From UBA4416 sp943362175 (GTDB lineage: Bacteria > Bacteroidota > Bacteroidia > B-17B0 > Aurantibacillaceae), in contig CALRIU020000023.1 of NCBI GenBank assembly GCA_943362175.1, positions 21,367 to 85,366 of the forward strand: a stretch of DNA of 64,000 nucleotides, given 5' to 3'. A model generated the notes under the pieces. The model did not search any database and was not told the origin of the DNA. It saw only the letters and a program-made list of their open reading frames with translations. The translations under genes were made by a program, and so were the position numbers. Every line of letters starts with the position of its first letter. Positions within the stretch are counted from its first letter, which is position 1. This document shows positions 1-8,143 of this stretch, one piece after another.

Positions 1-419
1 GTACTTGCTGTTTCCTCCGTACCGGTAGAGTCGCCGCTGAAGCTGTTGAGCAGCCTCGCAATGCGGGCTGTCGAGCGTTCGCGAAGTTGTTTGCTGGTGT
101 TTTCCGGAACAATGATACCAATGAAATAATGGCCCTGTGCAATTTCTTTTTTCACCTCCTCGTTGCTCAGTTGCTTTTTGGTAATGACAAAGAATTTGGA
201 ATTGTTAATGTATTTCTCCAGCGTTTGAGATAAAGAGTCGTGATCCCTGTCTACATATAAGAGCGGGACAGAAGACTCATTCACCGATTTGAAGGTCGAA
301 TCCTGGATCAGCGTCATGATCAGGATGAGCACCGTAGGCATGATGAAGGTAATGGCCAGGCCCGCCCGGTCGCGGATCAGCACTTTGTACTCTTTATATA
401 AACTGTATACTAGTTTCAT
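1..419 (-). CDS. ABC-2 type transporter permease, N-terminal part (cut by window edge)
   Basis: Partial gene reading off the left edge; the ATG lies at 417-419 on the minus strand. About 139 residues are visible. They begin MKLVYSLYKEYKVLIRDR, followed by a hydrophobic segment around residues 23-40 (LAITFIMPTVLILIMTLI) and then an extracytoplasmic-looking region with a 'PLLYVDRD' stretch. This is the usual arrangement of ABC-2 permeases with one N-terminal helix and a large outer domain (YhhJ/DrrB-like). It lies 66 bp after the ABC ATPase gene on the same strand, so the two probably form one exporter. The transported substrate cannot be told from the sequence; the FabZ-like gene upstream suggests a lipid or polyketide-like product, which is inference. 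Confidence 0.8.
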   Translation of the reverse strand, partial: MKLVYSLYKEYKVLIRDRAGLAITFIMPTVLILIMTLIQDSTFKSVNESSVPLLYVDRDHDSLSQTLEKYINNSKFFVITKKQLSNEEVKKEIAQGHYFIGIIVPENTSKQLRERSTARIARLLNSFSGDSTGTEETAS

Positions 420-430
420 GTTCTTATTTG

Positions 431-478
431 CCGGTCGCTGAGCCGTACCCTGAGCGTAGTCGAAGGGTGAAGCGCCGG
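431..478. repeat. Dispersed CTGAGCG-AGTCGAAG palindromic repeat, copy 1
   Basis: Contains the core CTGAGCGTAGTCGAAGG seen at several other intergenic sites of this window, flanked by CCGG...CCGG ends. It lies between the ATPase and permease genes. Function unknown; it looks like a REP-type element. Confidence 0.6.
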
Positions 479-485
479 CAACATT

Positions 486-1235
486 TTATTTATCCCTGAA
501 CTTATTTCCCGTAATTTTCAAATACACTTCCTCAACGCTGCTGCAATGATACTGTGCGATCAGCTCTTTCGTTTTGCCCTGTGTGATCAGCTCTCCATGA
601 TCGATGATGGCAATCACATTGCAAAAATCCTCCGCTTCTTCCAGGTGATGCGAGGTATATAAAATCGTCATGCCGTTTTCCCTGTTCATTTTTTTCAAAT
701 GATCGATGATGGCCTGCTTCGATTGAATATCGACACCTACCGTAGGCTCATCGAGGATCAGCAGTTGCGGGTTGTGCAACAGGCCCGCGATCAGGTTCAC
801 CCGGCGTTTCATACCGCCGGAGTAAGACATGATTTTTTGGTGCATGTTAGCTTCCAGCCCGAGAACAGACAAGTGCATCCGGATGCTTTCTTTCAGGCTG
901 TTGCCTTTCAGGCCGTACATGTGCCCGAGGAAGTTCAGGTTTTCCCAGGCCGTAAGCTTCGGATAAAGCGCTATCTCCTGCGGTACCACGCCGATGGCCT
1001 GCTTCGATTCGCGGCTGTGTGTTTCGTGCGTATGACCATTGATGTAAATTTTTCCGCTGCCCGGGGGAAATAAGCCGCAGAGCATGGAGATTAAGGTGGT
1101 TTTGCCGGCACCGTTCGGGCCCAGCAGGCCAAACACATCCCCCTTTTCTATTTTCATGGAAAGGTCGCTCACGGCAGGGCGTACCGCTTCCTTGTATTGC
1201 TTGGTCACATGCTGTATGTCTACTAACACGCTCAT
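486..1235 (-). CDS. ABC transporter ATP-binding protein
   Basis: A 249-residue ATPase of the ABC-2 exporter (DrrA/CcmA-like) type. Visible motifs are Walker A GPNGAGKTT (about residues 39-47), Q-loop VVPQE, signature YSGGMKRR (about 138-145), Walker B LLILDEPTVGVD and the H-switch region TSHH. It hydrolyses ATP at the inner face of the membrane to drive the permease encoded just downstream. Its start codon directly abuts the stop codon of the FabZ-like gene, so the two are almost certainly co-transcribed. ABC ATPase, permease and FabZ-like dehydratase also occur together in flexirubin and aryl-polyene clusters; that link is inference from context. Confidence 0.92.
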   Translation of the reverse strand: MSVLVDIQHVTKQYKEAVRPAVSDLSMKIEKGDVFGLLGPNGAGKTTLISMLCGLFPPGSGKIYINGHTHETHSRESKQAIGVVPQEIALYPKLTAWENLNFLGHMYGLKGNSLKESIRMHLSVLGLEANMHQKIMSYSGGMKRRVNLIAGLLHNPQLLILDEPTVGVDIQSKQAIIDHLKKMNRENGMTILYTSHHLEEAEDFCNVIAIIDHGELITQGKTKELIAQYHCSSVEEVYLKITGNKFRDK

Positions 1236-1679
1236 CTATGCATTCTCCTGTAAAAAGATTTTCATTTCGCAGCTCGCCACCAGTTGGTCATTGCACCAGG
1301 ATTTTGCTTCTACAATGGAAACATTCATCACCTGCGTTTTCGTGGAAACCTCCGTGAGCACTTCATGTCCAGATTCCGGTAAGAAATGGATCACCAGGTC
1401 TTTGATATTTCCGATAAAGCCTACAGCCGGTGTGCTGTTGTGTTTCACGGCTTCGTAGCCCGCCCTGGAAGCGGCAGTCTGCGCCATGTTTTCCACAATG
1501 CCCGATTCGGTCAGACGCCTGTTTCGGACGAGCATGTGATCGTCCCGGATATCGAACCCGCTGATCACCGAAACCTCATCCGCCTTGTAAATCCTGCTCA
1601 CCAGCACCATGGGCGGGCGTTGCGGAATATAGTTCAGGATCTGCTCCGTGTCGATAATGGGATTGTCTACCTTAATCAT
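1236..1679 (-). CDS. FabZ-like hotdog-fold protein (predicted 3-hydroxyacyl-ACP dehydratase family)
   Basis: 147 residues from the ATG at 1679; an in-frame ATG at 1745 would add 22 residues without hotdog character, so I prefer the inner start. The N-terminus ILNYIPQRPPMVLVSRI resembles the opening helix and strand of FabZ/ApeI/ApeP-type hotdog proteins (L-P-H-R-x-P-M-L-L-D-R), and ESGIVENMAQTAASRAGY matches their central helix. The GHFPG catalytic motif of housekeeping FabZ is absent and the usual His of LPHR is Gln, so its chemistry may differ or be lost. Such short dehydratase relatives are typical of aryl-polyene and flexirubin gene sets. The ABC exporter genes follow directly. Family confidence is good, function moderate. 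Confidence 0.75.
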   Translation of the reverse strand: MIKVDNPIIDTEQILNYIPQRPPMVLVSRIYKADEVSVISGFDIRDDHMLVRNRRLTESGIVENMAQTAASRAGYEAVKHNSTPAVGFIGNIKDLVIHFLPESGHEVLTEVSTKTQVMNVSIVEAKSWCNDQLVASCEMKIFLQENA

Positions 1680-1773
1680 GTCGTGTGGCTTTAATGCATA
1701 CAGCAAAGCTGATACCCGCTGCTTGCAGCCCACAAAAATAAGCATATATCTGGTTCAGGCAATAATGCTATCT

Positions 1774-1820
1774 CAGCCACCAGTACCTCCCGGTGGCTGA
1801 GCGGAGCCGAAGCCGCCGGA
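1774..1820. repeat. Degenerate CTGAGCG-AGTCGAAG type repeat
   Basis: The segment reads as a diverged copy of the same element: CAGCCACC...GGTGGCTG forms an 8-bp inverted repeat (1774-1800), followed by GAGCGGAGCCGAAGCC. It separates the FabZ-like operon from the DUF4349 gene. Confidence 0.45.
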
Positions 1821-1826
1821 TCAGCC

Positions 1827-2768
1827 TTATTTAAGGAAACCATTCAGCCTCGCAATCCGTTTGACCAGGAGCCAAACGCCGGCGCCGATCAACCACAGCG
1901 GCCAGAGGCGTATAAAAAACAGCAGAATTTCCACCAGGATGGTCCCGCCTGTGGAAGCGGCATCCATCAGCTTTCCTGAAAAAGGCGGCTCATAAGGTTT
2001 TATGGGTTCCGAATAAGCGAGCATGTCGCTTTTGGTGCTTTCATTCTGGTAAATGGAGATGCTCACTGTGCTGTAAGCCACGTCGTAGTTCAACTCTTTG
2101 GTGTCGACACTTGTCTGGTTGGCCATCGCCTGTTTTTCAAATAAGGAATTTTCGGCCTCCAGGGTGGAGTTTAATTTCTTTCCCTTTTCATCAATCACCT
2201 TTTCCACGCGCTGCTTATGATGTTTAAAATTGCTCTGCGACAAAGCGGACAGCTGTAGGTCCCTGGTAATGTCTTCGGAATGCACACGGCGATGATCCAG
2301 GTATTCGAACAAGACGGCGATCTCGCTCAGCGTTTTGTCCAGTTCCGAATTCGGGACGCGGATGGTCATGTTAGTCTGCACATCGTAGTGTATGGTTTCT
2401 TTGATGCTGTCCCGGCTCACCCTGACAGCATTTTTATACTTCACGGTACTTTCCAGCGCGGTGTTAGTCACATAGCCACGGTTTTCACGCACGATGCGCT
2501 CAATGTCGAAGGTCGCCAGCTTCACATCCTTCACTTTAAAATTGAGATCGGCGGTACGCACAAATACCCGCCCGCTGTCGGGTCTGAAGGCAATTTCTTT
2601 TTTCTTCGCCGGAGCCTCGTCTGCCGCTGCTCCCGCAACGGAAACCGAATCGGCGAGAGCCTTTTCTCTGGCTTCTATTTCTTCACGCGCAGAGCCGCAT
2701 GATGCCATGATAATACATCCCAAAACGATGCCCGATAGTTTTGAGGAAAGGGTGAAGCTGTGTTTCAT
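1827..2768 (-). CDS. DUF4349 domain lipoprotein
   Basis: 313 residues. The N-terminus is a lipoprotein signal peptide (KLSGIVLGCIIMASCG) with the lipobox cysteine at about residue 24. The middle, about residues 65-250, fits DUF4349: VRTADLNFKVKDV, a long EIAVLFEYLDHRRVHSEDIT stretch and a coiled-coil-prone region around 175-215. A hydrophobic helix near 278-302 (ILVEILLFFIRLWPLWLIG) is followed by a basic end, the usual DUF4349 topology. It is thus anchored at both ends in the cell envelope. The molecular role of DUF4349 proteins is not established. It appears to be a single-gene unit, with repeat DNA on both sides. Confidence 0.85.
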   Translation of the reverse strand: MKHSFTLSSKLSGIVLGCIIMASCGSAREEIEAREKALADSVSVAGAAADEAPAKKKEIAFRPDSGRVFVRTADLNFKVKDVKLATFDIERIVRENRGYVTNTALESTVKYKNAVRVSRDSIKETIHYDVQTNMTIRVPNSELDKTLSEIAVLFEYLDHRRVHSEDITRDLQLSALSQSNFKHHKQRVEKVIDEKGKKLNSTLEAENSLFEKQAMANQTSVDTKELNYDVAYSTVSISIYQNESTKSDMLAYSEPIKPYEPPFSGKLMDAASTGGTILVEILLFFIRLWPLWLIGAGVWLLVKRIARLNGFLK

Positions 2769-2885
2769 AAGGAGGTGGATTTTTTAATTCATACCACCAA
2801 ACTGAAATTAGTAACCCATAAGATTTGTTATTTTTAATGGATACGTTTGAGTTAAATTGAGAGAAAGTTTACGCTTACAGAAATT

Positions 2886-3020
2886 TGCGCCAGGGACATA
2901 TAGGGGCAGTTCTTTTTTGGCGATGTCTCTTTTATCGCCGGAGCGAAGTACGGCAAAAGCCCAGGGGGCTTTTGAGCGAGGTTGTGTACAAGGCGGAATG
3001 GCCCGCCCGGGCGCCCAAAA
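2886..3020 (+). repeat. GCCCAAAA-ended structured repeat, copy A
   Basis: Begins GCGCCAGGGA and ends GGGCGCCCAAAA; 5 bp at the ends can pair (2887-2891 with 3010-3014). Inside is an inverted repeat CAAAAGCCC/GGGCTTTTG directly before GAGCGAG. It shares its ends and the AGCGAG motif with the copies near 34617 and 41041. Confidence 0.6.
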
Positions 3021-3071
3021 TAAAGCAACTGAAATAAAATGAATCGTGAATACTTAAGGTTTATTTCTTAA

Positions 3072-3106
3072 ACAAAAAACCCATCACGAAACGTAATGGG
3101 TTTTTG
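3072..3106 (-). terminator. Rho-independent terminator of the DUF4412 gene
   Basis: Inverted repeat AAAAACCCAT (3075-3084) / ATGGGTTTTT (3096-3105). Read on the minus strand it follows the stop codon at 3124 by about 20 bp and ends in a T-run. The symmetric A/T tails could let it work in both directions. Confidence 0.85.
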
Positions 3107-3123
3107 ATAGGATGAAGAGAAAT

Positions 3124-3765
3124 TTATTTCTGTTCGAACTTTTTGTAGTCCGCCGGGATCGCCAGCTTGGAAGCGTCGATGGTGCCTTTGGTGATTTTGG
3201 AAACCTCCAGCTTGCTTACCAGCTTGCCGTCGCTCAGCGTTCTTTCTTCGGAGAGGAAAGGCATCGAGCCTTTCGGCAGATCCTTGATCTGGTTGAAGTA
3301 AATGCTTTGCTTGTCTTTGCGGTTCCAGGCTTTTACCATAGGCGCAAAGAAATCATATTTTCCGGGAGCGATCCAATAAGCGATCTCCGTATTTTCTTCC
3401 GTATTTTTTACCACATACTCGGTGCATTTTTGTCCCTGGATGGTTTTGATGGTGCCGCTCTTGGAGGATACACAGCTTCCCTGGATAGCAGGCGTGGTTT
3501 CACTTTTGTGCTCACCCCATACTTTACGTACCGGGTTCACATATTTGATCTGGTTAGTAGAAAGGTCGAATACGAAGCTGCCCTCTACCTTGCCCGATTT
3601 ACGCCCTATCTGGTCCAGTTTCACATCATTCCCTTTCACGTAGTAGATATTAGTCGTCGTGTCTTTGTTGGTTTCCATTTTAAACTCGATGGTTCCTTCA
3701 AAATTTTGCGCAACAGACGCCACAGCTAACGTCAAACTTGCTGCGAGTAGTTTTATCTTATTCAT
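3124..3765 (-). CDS. DUF4412 domain secreted protein
   Basis: 213 residues. A Sec signal peptide (KIKLLAASLTLAVASVAQ) is followed by NFEGTIEFKMET, the usual first strand of DUF4412 proteins. The remainder is beta-rich with two cysteines (GSCVSS and GQKCTEY) that could form a disulfide, and a typical IAPGKYDFF turn. The family is periplasmic or outer-membrane associated and of unknown function, with a lipocalin/LolA-like beta fold often suggested. It is a single gene with its own terminator, divergent from yraN across 63 bp. The start is supported by the signal peptide. Confidence 0.82.
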   Translation of the reverse strand: MNKIKLLAASLTLAVASVAQNFEGTIEFKMETNKDTTTNIYYVKGNDVKLDQIGRKSGKVEGSFVFDLSTNQIKYVNPVRKVWGEHKSETTPAIQGSCVSSKSGTIKTIQGQKCTEYVVKNTEENTEIAYWIAPGKYDFFAPMVKAWNRKDKQSIYFNQIKDLPKGSMPFLSEERTLSDGKLVSKLEVSKITKGTIDASKLAIPADYKKFEQK

Positions 3766-3804
3766 TTCAGGGATGGTTTTTAAAAATTATTACACTAAAC
3801 TAAT

Positions 3805-3812
3805 TATTTTTG
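3805..3812 (+). promoter_or_regulatory. Bacteroidota -7 promoter element before yraN
   Basis: TATTTTTG fits the TAnnTTTG consensus and lies 17 bp before the yraN ATG, implying a very short leader. No clear -33 TTTG is seen at the expected distance. Confidence 0.4.
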
Positions 3813-3828
3813 GTTATAAATAAAAATT

Positions 3829-4191
3829 ATGTCGAATAATACCCAAAAAGGAATTGCCGGTGAGGAGATCGCGATGGAGCATCTGTTAAAACAAGGTTAC
3901 CGCATCCTTGCGAGGAACTGGCGCCACCAGCACCTGGAGCTCGACATCGTGGCTGCAACCGAAAACCTACTGGTGATTGTGGAGGTAAAACTACGGGCCG
4001 GCAATGCCTTTGGAACACCGGAAGAATTTGTTACTAAATCGAAACAGAAAAAGTTAATTAAGGCAGCTGATGTTTACATCAGAGAAAACAGCATCACCAC
4101 TGACACGCGGTTTGATGTGATTGCCATCATCCGGAATTCGCAGGAGATCCATGTGGAGCATATCACAGGTGCCTTCTATCCGACGTTATAG
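3829..4191 (+). CDS. yraN: YraN family (UPF0102) endonuclease-like protein
   Basis: 120 residues, the normal length of the UPF0102 family. The fold is that of restriction-endonuclease-like/Holliday-junction resolvase proteins: G-x-x-G-E-x-x-A near the start (KGIAGEEIAMEHL), RILARNWR, then the acidic-lysine core ELDIVA...LVIVEVKLR, equivalent to E-D-x(n)-E-x-K. GTPEEFVTKSKQKKL follows, as is typical. The biochemical role is unproven; the family is linked to DNA repair or uptake. It is a single gene on the plus strand between two minus-strand units. Confidence 0.9.
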   Translation: MSNNTQKGIAGEEIAMEHLLKQGYRILARNWRHQHLELDIVAATENLLVIVEVKLRAGNAFGTPEEFVTKSKQKKLIKAADVYIRENSITTDTRFDVIAIIRNSQEIHVEHITGAFYPTL

Positions 4192-4206
4192 CTTATTTGC
4201 AGAGTC

Positions 4207-4227
4207 ATTCCGAACTCGCTTCGGAAT
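4207..4227. repeat. Short palindrome ATTCCGAA-ctcgc-TTCGGAAT
   Basis: A perfect 8-bp stem with a 5-nt loop, 15 bp after the yraN stop codon and without a U-run. Within 4192-4396 nothing else gene-like is seen; around 4270-4310 the minus strand carries GCGCCAG...GCCGCCCAAAG, possibly a truncated member of the GCCCAAAA repeat family. Confidence 0.5.
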
Positions 4228-4396
4228 CTCATAGTAGTAAAGAGATACAAGTGGTTTGGAAATTTTACTTTGGGCGGCCGGGAGCTGGCGCACCGGCTTC
4301 AGGATGGAAGTAAATCTGAAAAATTAAGGAGATACTGTGTGAAGGAAAAATGGATGACCTGGCACAGCCTTGTTGCCTGAGCTAACATTTCTTTTT

Positions 4397-5425
4397 TTAA
4401 TGCGCCTTATGTGTAATATTCAGCTTGCCAAGCGTTAAGGCATAGGTTGCGTTGTCCTTGTTGTTTTCCTCTTCGCCGTTTACCGTTTTCACACCGGCTT
4501 TGTTGAGGCCTTTCAGGGTTTTCCCGGCCATGGCCCAGAAGCCGGCTTTTTTCTGGCTCTCCGGGTTTTCTTCCCCGTCGCTTTCAGTAATCACATCCAC
4601 GGTGGTTTTGCGGCTGGCAGAAGCTATCAGGACAGGCTCCTTAGGATTAGGCAGCGCCTGCTCTTTTATCTTGTCGTTGGTGTTCACCAGGTTCGGAACC
4701 GTATCCGGCCTCGTAAGGCCTGTGGTATAGGTTGGAGAAACTGTATTCGGCTGCTGATTCTGAGCGATCAGCTTTTCGGGTGCAGGAGATGGTCTCTGCG
4801 GAGAGTGTTCCTGGTGCAGCCCTGGCAAAGGCGTATGATGGTTGACAGAAGGCTGAGAATCTATGGTATGAACCTTGCCTGTTGCTTTCCGGATGTCGCG
4901 CAGCGCATAGCTGTTGGAAATAGTGTCTGCCGGTTTTGCCGGCCAGAGTACATAGAGCAGGAGCAGCACAGCCACTGAGGCAGCGGCCGCAAAAGAAGCA
5001 GTCCTGAAATTGAAGAGGATCACTTTCGTGCGGCGTTTCAGGCTTTCCTTATCTTCAAAAACAATGCTGGTATCGGCTACGGCAATAGTGCTTTTATAAA
5101 GCCCAAGCTCTTTGGCTAATTCAGGATTGGCGGCGCAGTGTTCTTCCACGCGAAGCGTCTCTTCCGGGCTCAGTTGCTGCTCAATGTATCCAATAAACTG
5201 CTCGCCGGAAACCAGGTCGGCCCCCGTTTTTTTTAAAATCTCTTTATTGGGAAACACAGCCTGCTGAGGATCGAAGGTCATCTCCGCGAGGTCTTCAAGG
5301 TCTAGCGCCAGCTCGGGATGCAGAGCCATAAACGTGTCCAGCTCTAGTTGCTGTTCCACGCTGAGCCTGCCTTCCATAGAATCCAGAAGGTATGCCTCGT
5401 AATTATGTTGGTTGATCCCGCTCAT
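4397..5425 (-). CDS. Putative membrane anti-sigma factor
   Basis: 342 residues with no clear family match beyond position. The N-terminal 130 residues are acidic and helical (NYEAYLLDSMEGRLSVEQ; LSPEETLRVEEHCAANPELA), like two zinc-less anti-sigma repeats. One transmembrane segment lies at about 137-157 (FAAAASVAVLLLLYVLW). The outer half, about 160-342, is Pro/Ser/Thr rich and probably disordered, ending in a small conserved-looking tail (YALTLGKLNITHK). The ATG overlaps the stop codon of the ECF sigma gene by 1 nt (TAATG), so the two are translationally coupled. The inferred role is to hold the sigma factor at the inner membrane. Confidence 0.7.
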   Translation of the reverse strand: MSGINQHNYEAYLLDSMEGRLSVEQQLELDTFMALHPELALDLEDLAEMTFDPQQAVFPNKEILKKTGADLVSGEQFIGYIEQQLSPEETLRVEEHCAANPELAKELGLYKSTIAVADTSIVFEDKESLKRRTKVILFNFRTASFAAAASVAVLLLLYVLWPAKPADTISNSYALRDIRKATGKVHTIDSQPSVNHHTPLPGLHQEHSPQRPSPAPEKLIAQNQQPNTVSPTYTTGLTRPDTVPNLVNTNDKIKEQALPNPKEPVLIASASRKTTVDVITESDGEENPESQKKAGFWAMAGKTLKGLNKAGVKTVNGEEENNKDNATYALTLGKLNITHKAH

Positions 5426-5910
5426 TAAATAATTGCTTCTAAATTACCGATATAATTCTTTAAAGTGGCCCTGGCCCTGAAAATGTAGACCTTCACCTGG
5501 CTTTCGTTAAGCCCCGTGATCTTCCCGATCTCCGCATAGTCGTAGCCTTCATAATCCCGGAGAAGCACCACACTTTTCTGGATCTCCGGCAGCTTATCGA
5601 GGGCGTTGTTCAGCACTTCTTTAATATCGGTATATTGGTTATGGTGTTTTAATTTCTGCTCTACCGCTTCCGTATAATCGCCCTGTTTTTTGGCTTTACG
5701 CGTATAGTCGACTAAGGTATGGTGCGCTGCCGTAAACAGGTACGATTTGGCATTGGTGCTTTCAATATCATTTACCTTGCGCCATACTTTTTCGTAAGTA
5801 TCCTGCACGATGTCTTTGGCCACGTCGGCATCTTTTATATGCTTTAAAATAAAGCGGTATAAATTATCAGAGTACTGATCGACGCAGGTATTGAATTCGG
5901 TTACAGTCAC
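5425..5910 (-). CDS. ECF-type RNA polymerase sigma factor
   Basis: 161 residues, typical for ECF sigma-70 proteins. Region 2 is visible at about residues 10-72 (YRFILKHIKDADVAKDIVQ, then YEKVWRKV and SYLFTAAHHTLVDYTRK). Region 4 is at about 105-155 (LDKLPEIQKSVVLLRDYEG, YAEIGKITGLNESQVKVYIF). It directs core polymerase to a regulon that cannot be named here. It is the first gene of a two-gene unit with the coupled membrane protein at 4397-5425, which fits an anti-sigma partner. The start codon is ATG; no strong ribosome-binding site is seen. Confidence 0.92.
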   Translation of the reverse strand: MTVTEFNTCVDQYSDNLYRFILKHIKDADVAKDIVQDTYEKVWRKVNDIESTNAKSYLFTAAHHTLVDYTRKAKKQGDYTEAVEQKLKHHNQYTDIKEVLNNALDKLPEIQKSVVLLRDYEGYDYAEIGKITGLNESQVKVYIFRARATLKNYIGNLEAII

Positions 5911-5963
5911 GTAGTTTAATCAGGCATAGAACGCATGGGAAAGCAGATTAGTTACAGCTATAG

Positions 5964-6004
5964 TAAAAACAAAACCCCCTGACAATCAGAGGGTTTTGTT
6001 TTTT
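5964..6004 (-). terminator. Rho-independent terminator of the LysM transglycosylase gene
   Basis: A long inverted repeat, AAAACAAAACCCCCTGA / TCAGAGGGTTTTGTTTT, with a 3-nt loop. On the minus strand it begins 4 bp after the stop codon at 6008 and ends in a T-run. Confidence 0.88.
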
Positions 6005-6007
6005 CGG

Positions 6008-7543
6008 TTAAGAAACCAGTTTTATTTTTTGTCCTACTTTGAGTTGAGGATTCTTTTTGAGGTTATTGTACTCGATCAGCTTCTCCATCGAAATATGGTG
6101 TTTTTTGGAAATGCTGTAAAGTGTTTCGCCTTTTTTCACGCTGTGCGTTGCCGGCTTGCCTGTATTCTCAGCCAGTTTCACGGTAGTAGCCGAATCGGTT
6201 TTGGTGGCAGAGCCTGTTGTGGTCTTGGCAGCCACATTGGTTTGAGGAGCTTTCGGCGCATCCGATTTCACAAGCGGCGCTGTTGCCGTTGCCGGCGCAT
6301 CCTGCCTCACGTATACAATCAGTTTTTTGCCCGGCTTCAGTCCTTTCTTACCAATGTAATTCCAGGATTTAAGATCGGCCACCGTGACACCGTATTTTTT
6401 GGCGATGGTGCTGATCTTTTCGCCGCTGCGTACCGTGTGTGTTTTCTGAACCTCTTTCACGGCCAGCGTACTTTCCGATGCCACCAGCTGCTGCGATTTG
6501 ATGCTGGCATAGATCGCCGTTTCATTGGCAATAAAGGTTCCGATCTTTGCTTTCGGAAGTGTGAGCATATTCCCTCCGGCAGGGATGACGCCCTTGCGGT
6601 ACTGCGGGTTAAAATAAGTAATCTCATCAACAGGCACATCCAGCGCCGCAGAGATCTGAGTGAATGACATCGGTTCTTTGACGATGGCGGTATCTACCTC
6701 AAAATAGGTTTTGCGTGGCGTGGCGGCATAAATGTTATGTTCCACCGGGTAATTCATCACGTAATTGGCCGCAATAAAGGCCGGTACGTAGGCCTGTGTT
6801 TCTGCCGGCAGAAAAGGGCGGATCTCCCAATAGGTTTTCTTGCCACCACTGCGACGGATCGCCTTGCTGATGGTTCCGGGCCCTGCGTTATAGGCTGCCA
6901 GTACCATTTGCCAGTCGCCAAACATGCTGTAGAGGCTTTTCAGGTATTCGGCCGCCGCTTCCGTGGCTTTATACACATCCGAGCGGTCATCCGTATAGGA
7001 GTTGACATTGAGGCCGTACATTTTCCCGGTCGGATACATAAACTGCCATAAGCCTGTTGCTCCGCATTTGGAGCGGGCATTGGGGTTCAGTGCGGATTCG
7101 ATTACCGCGAGGTGCTTCAGCTCTAATGGAATATTGTGCTTATCGAACACTTCCTCGAACATCGGGTAGTACAGCTGCGATAAAGCCATCATACGGCTCA
7201 CCAGCTGCCGCCTGCGGATGGTGTAAAGGTCAATAAAACCTTTTACGTGCGGGTTGTATACCAGATCGAAAGGAGAGTTGGCATCCAGCTTGGCCAGGCG
7301 GTTCTCATATACAAAATCCTCGAAGCGTGGAATACTGTCTTCGGTGTATTTGTACTTATTGCTTTTGGGAAAAGCCGGTTTCGAAAGCGCTTTTTCAAGA
7401 ACTTTCTGGTTGGCAAGGCTGTCAAGCATCGCTGCCACCGGGTTATCGGTCATCGTAAGATTTGTTTGTGCAAACAAACTCCCTGTTGCCAAAGCGGATA
7501 CGTAGAACACGCTTTGAACTATTCTTTTTATGTTCTTTACCAT
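6008..7543 (-). CDS. MltD-like lytic murein transglycosylase with two LysM domains
   Basis: 511 residues. The signal peptide covers residues 1-25 (ending GSLFAQ). The SLT catalytic domain, about 125-240, shows the catalytic glutamate in AVIESALNP, the GATGLWQFM motif and AAYNAGPG. Two LysM peptidoglycan-binding domains follow at about 366-410 (HTVRSGEKISTIAKKYGV) and 465-510 (HSVKKGETLYSISKKHHI), separated by a Thr/Ala/Lys-rich linker. It cleaves the glycan strand to 1,6-anhydro products in the periplasm and acts in wall turnover. It is a single gene with its own terminator; order and length match Bacteroidota MltD proteins. Confidence 0.93.
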   Translation of the reverse strand: MVKNIKRIVQSVFYVSALATGSLFAQTNLTMTDNPVAAMLDSLANQKVLEKALSKPAFPKSNKYKYTEDSIPRFEDFVYENRLAKLDANSPFDLVYNPHVKGFIDLYTIRRRQLVSRMMALSQLYYPMFEEVFDKHNIPLELKHLAVIESALNPNARSKCGATGLWQFMYPTGKMYGLNVNSYTDDRSDVYKATEAAAEYLKSLYSMFGDWQMVLAAYNAGPGTISKAIRRSGGKKTYWEIRPFLPAETQAYVPAFIAANYVMNYPVEHNIYAATPRKTYFEVDTAIVKEPMSFTQISAALDVPVDEITYFNPQYRKGVIPAGGNMLTLPKAKIGTFIANETAIYASIKSQQLVASESTLAVKEVQKTHTVRSGEKISTIAKKYGVTVADLKSWNYIGKKGLKPGKKLIVYVRQDAPATATAPLVKSDAPKAPQTNVAAKTTTGSATKTDSATTVKLAENTGKPATHSVKKGETLYSISKKHHISMEKLIEYNNLKKNPQLKVGQKIKLVS

Positions 7544-7659
7544 CAGGTTCGTTTAATTTGTATAACGATGTAATTTACAAAACGTTACATAGATTGTAGG
7601 ATTATATTACAAGGATAAAAAAATTATTCCAAAATCAAAAGTTAAAGTCCTTTAATTTT

Positions 7660-7667
7660 TAACTTTG
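7660..7667 (+). promoter_or_regulatory. -7 promoter element TAACTTTG before 7672
   Basis: A perfect TAnnTTTG match ending 4 bp before the GTG start of the next gene. The transcript would start at or next to the start codon, giving a leaderless or near-leaderless mRNA. Confidence 0.45.
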
Positions 7668-7671
7668 CAGC

Positions 7672-8106
7672 GTGAAAAACGACGAAAACGAGCCAAAAGA
7701 GTATTTTGAACGCAATATTCTGCTGGTAGTGACCTTTCTTGCCGCCGGTCTTTTTTTAGACTGGCTCAGTATCCACCTCCTGATGCAGGTAAATCCCTGG
7801 GGAACCGCCTCGGCAGTTCCGGGCCTGATGCTTACGTTGCAGGGCCTTTGGCTGATTACCAATCCTTATGCGATTGTGTACGACGACCGCTTCGAGATCA
7901 AGCAGAATTTTATTTATAACAAGGAATTTTATTACCTCGATGCCAAGCGCATCGAAAGCAAAAAGCCCGGAAGCCTCCTGGTGGTATACAACGATGAAGA
8001 GACTGAAAAGCTTCCCCTGTTTGGCATGCGTGCTTCCTATAAGGATAAATTCCGGAAGGCCCTCTCGGAAAAAATAGCCAAAAGCGTCGTCAACAGGGAC
8101 TTTTAA
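7672..8106 (+). CDS. Small membrane protein of unknown function
   Basis: 144 residues from a GTG start (KNDENEPKEYFERNILLVV); no ATG is available near the N-terminus. Two hydrophobic segments lie at about 15-37 (NILLVVTFLAAGLFLDWLSI) and 43-62 (LMLTLQGLWLITNPYAI). After them comes a beta-rich cytoplasmic part (FEIKQNFIYNKEFYYLDAKR, LLVVYNDEETEKLPLFGM), like the PH-like bPH domains of small bacterial membrane proteins. I do not recognise a named family. It precedes the SCO-like genes by 37 bp on the same strand and may belong to their operon. Confidence 0.7.
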   Translation: MKNDENEPKEYFERNILLVVTFLAAGLFLDWLSIHLLMQVNPWGTASAVPGLMLTLQGLWLITNPYAIVYDDRFEIKQNFIYNKEFYYLDAKRIESKKPGSLLVVYNDEETEKLPLFGMRASYKDKFRKALSEKIAKSVVNRDF

Positions 8107-8143
8107 CGAACACTAAAAAACCATAGGATAACGTACCACCTCC

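Larger units (their letters stand above)
2769..3123. other. Intergenic region with structured repeat and terminator
   Basis: No convincing gene. It holds the start region of the DUF4349 gene, a copy of the GGCGNC...GNCGCCCAAAA repeat (2886-3020) and the terminator of the DUF4412 gene (3072-3106). The short open frame across 2857-3042 lies wholly in the repeat and is not coding. Confidence 0.7.

Noticed and set aside
2857..3042. Short plus-strand open frame in the intergenic region
   Set aside because: It lies entirely within the dispersed structured repeat copy A; no protein-like composition.
4397..5425. FecR-type anti-sigma with TonB-receptor partner
   Set aside because: No FecR domain motifs and no SusC/TonB receptor gene next to it.
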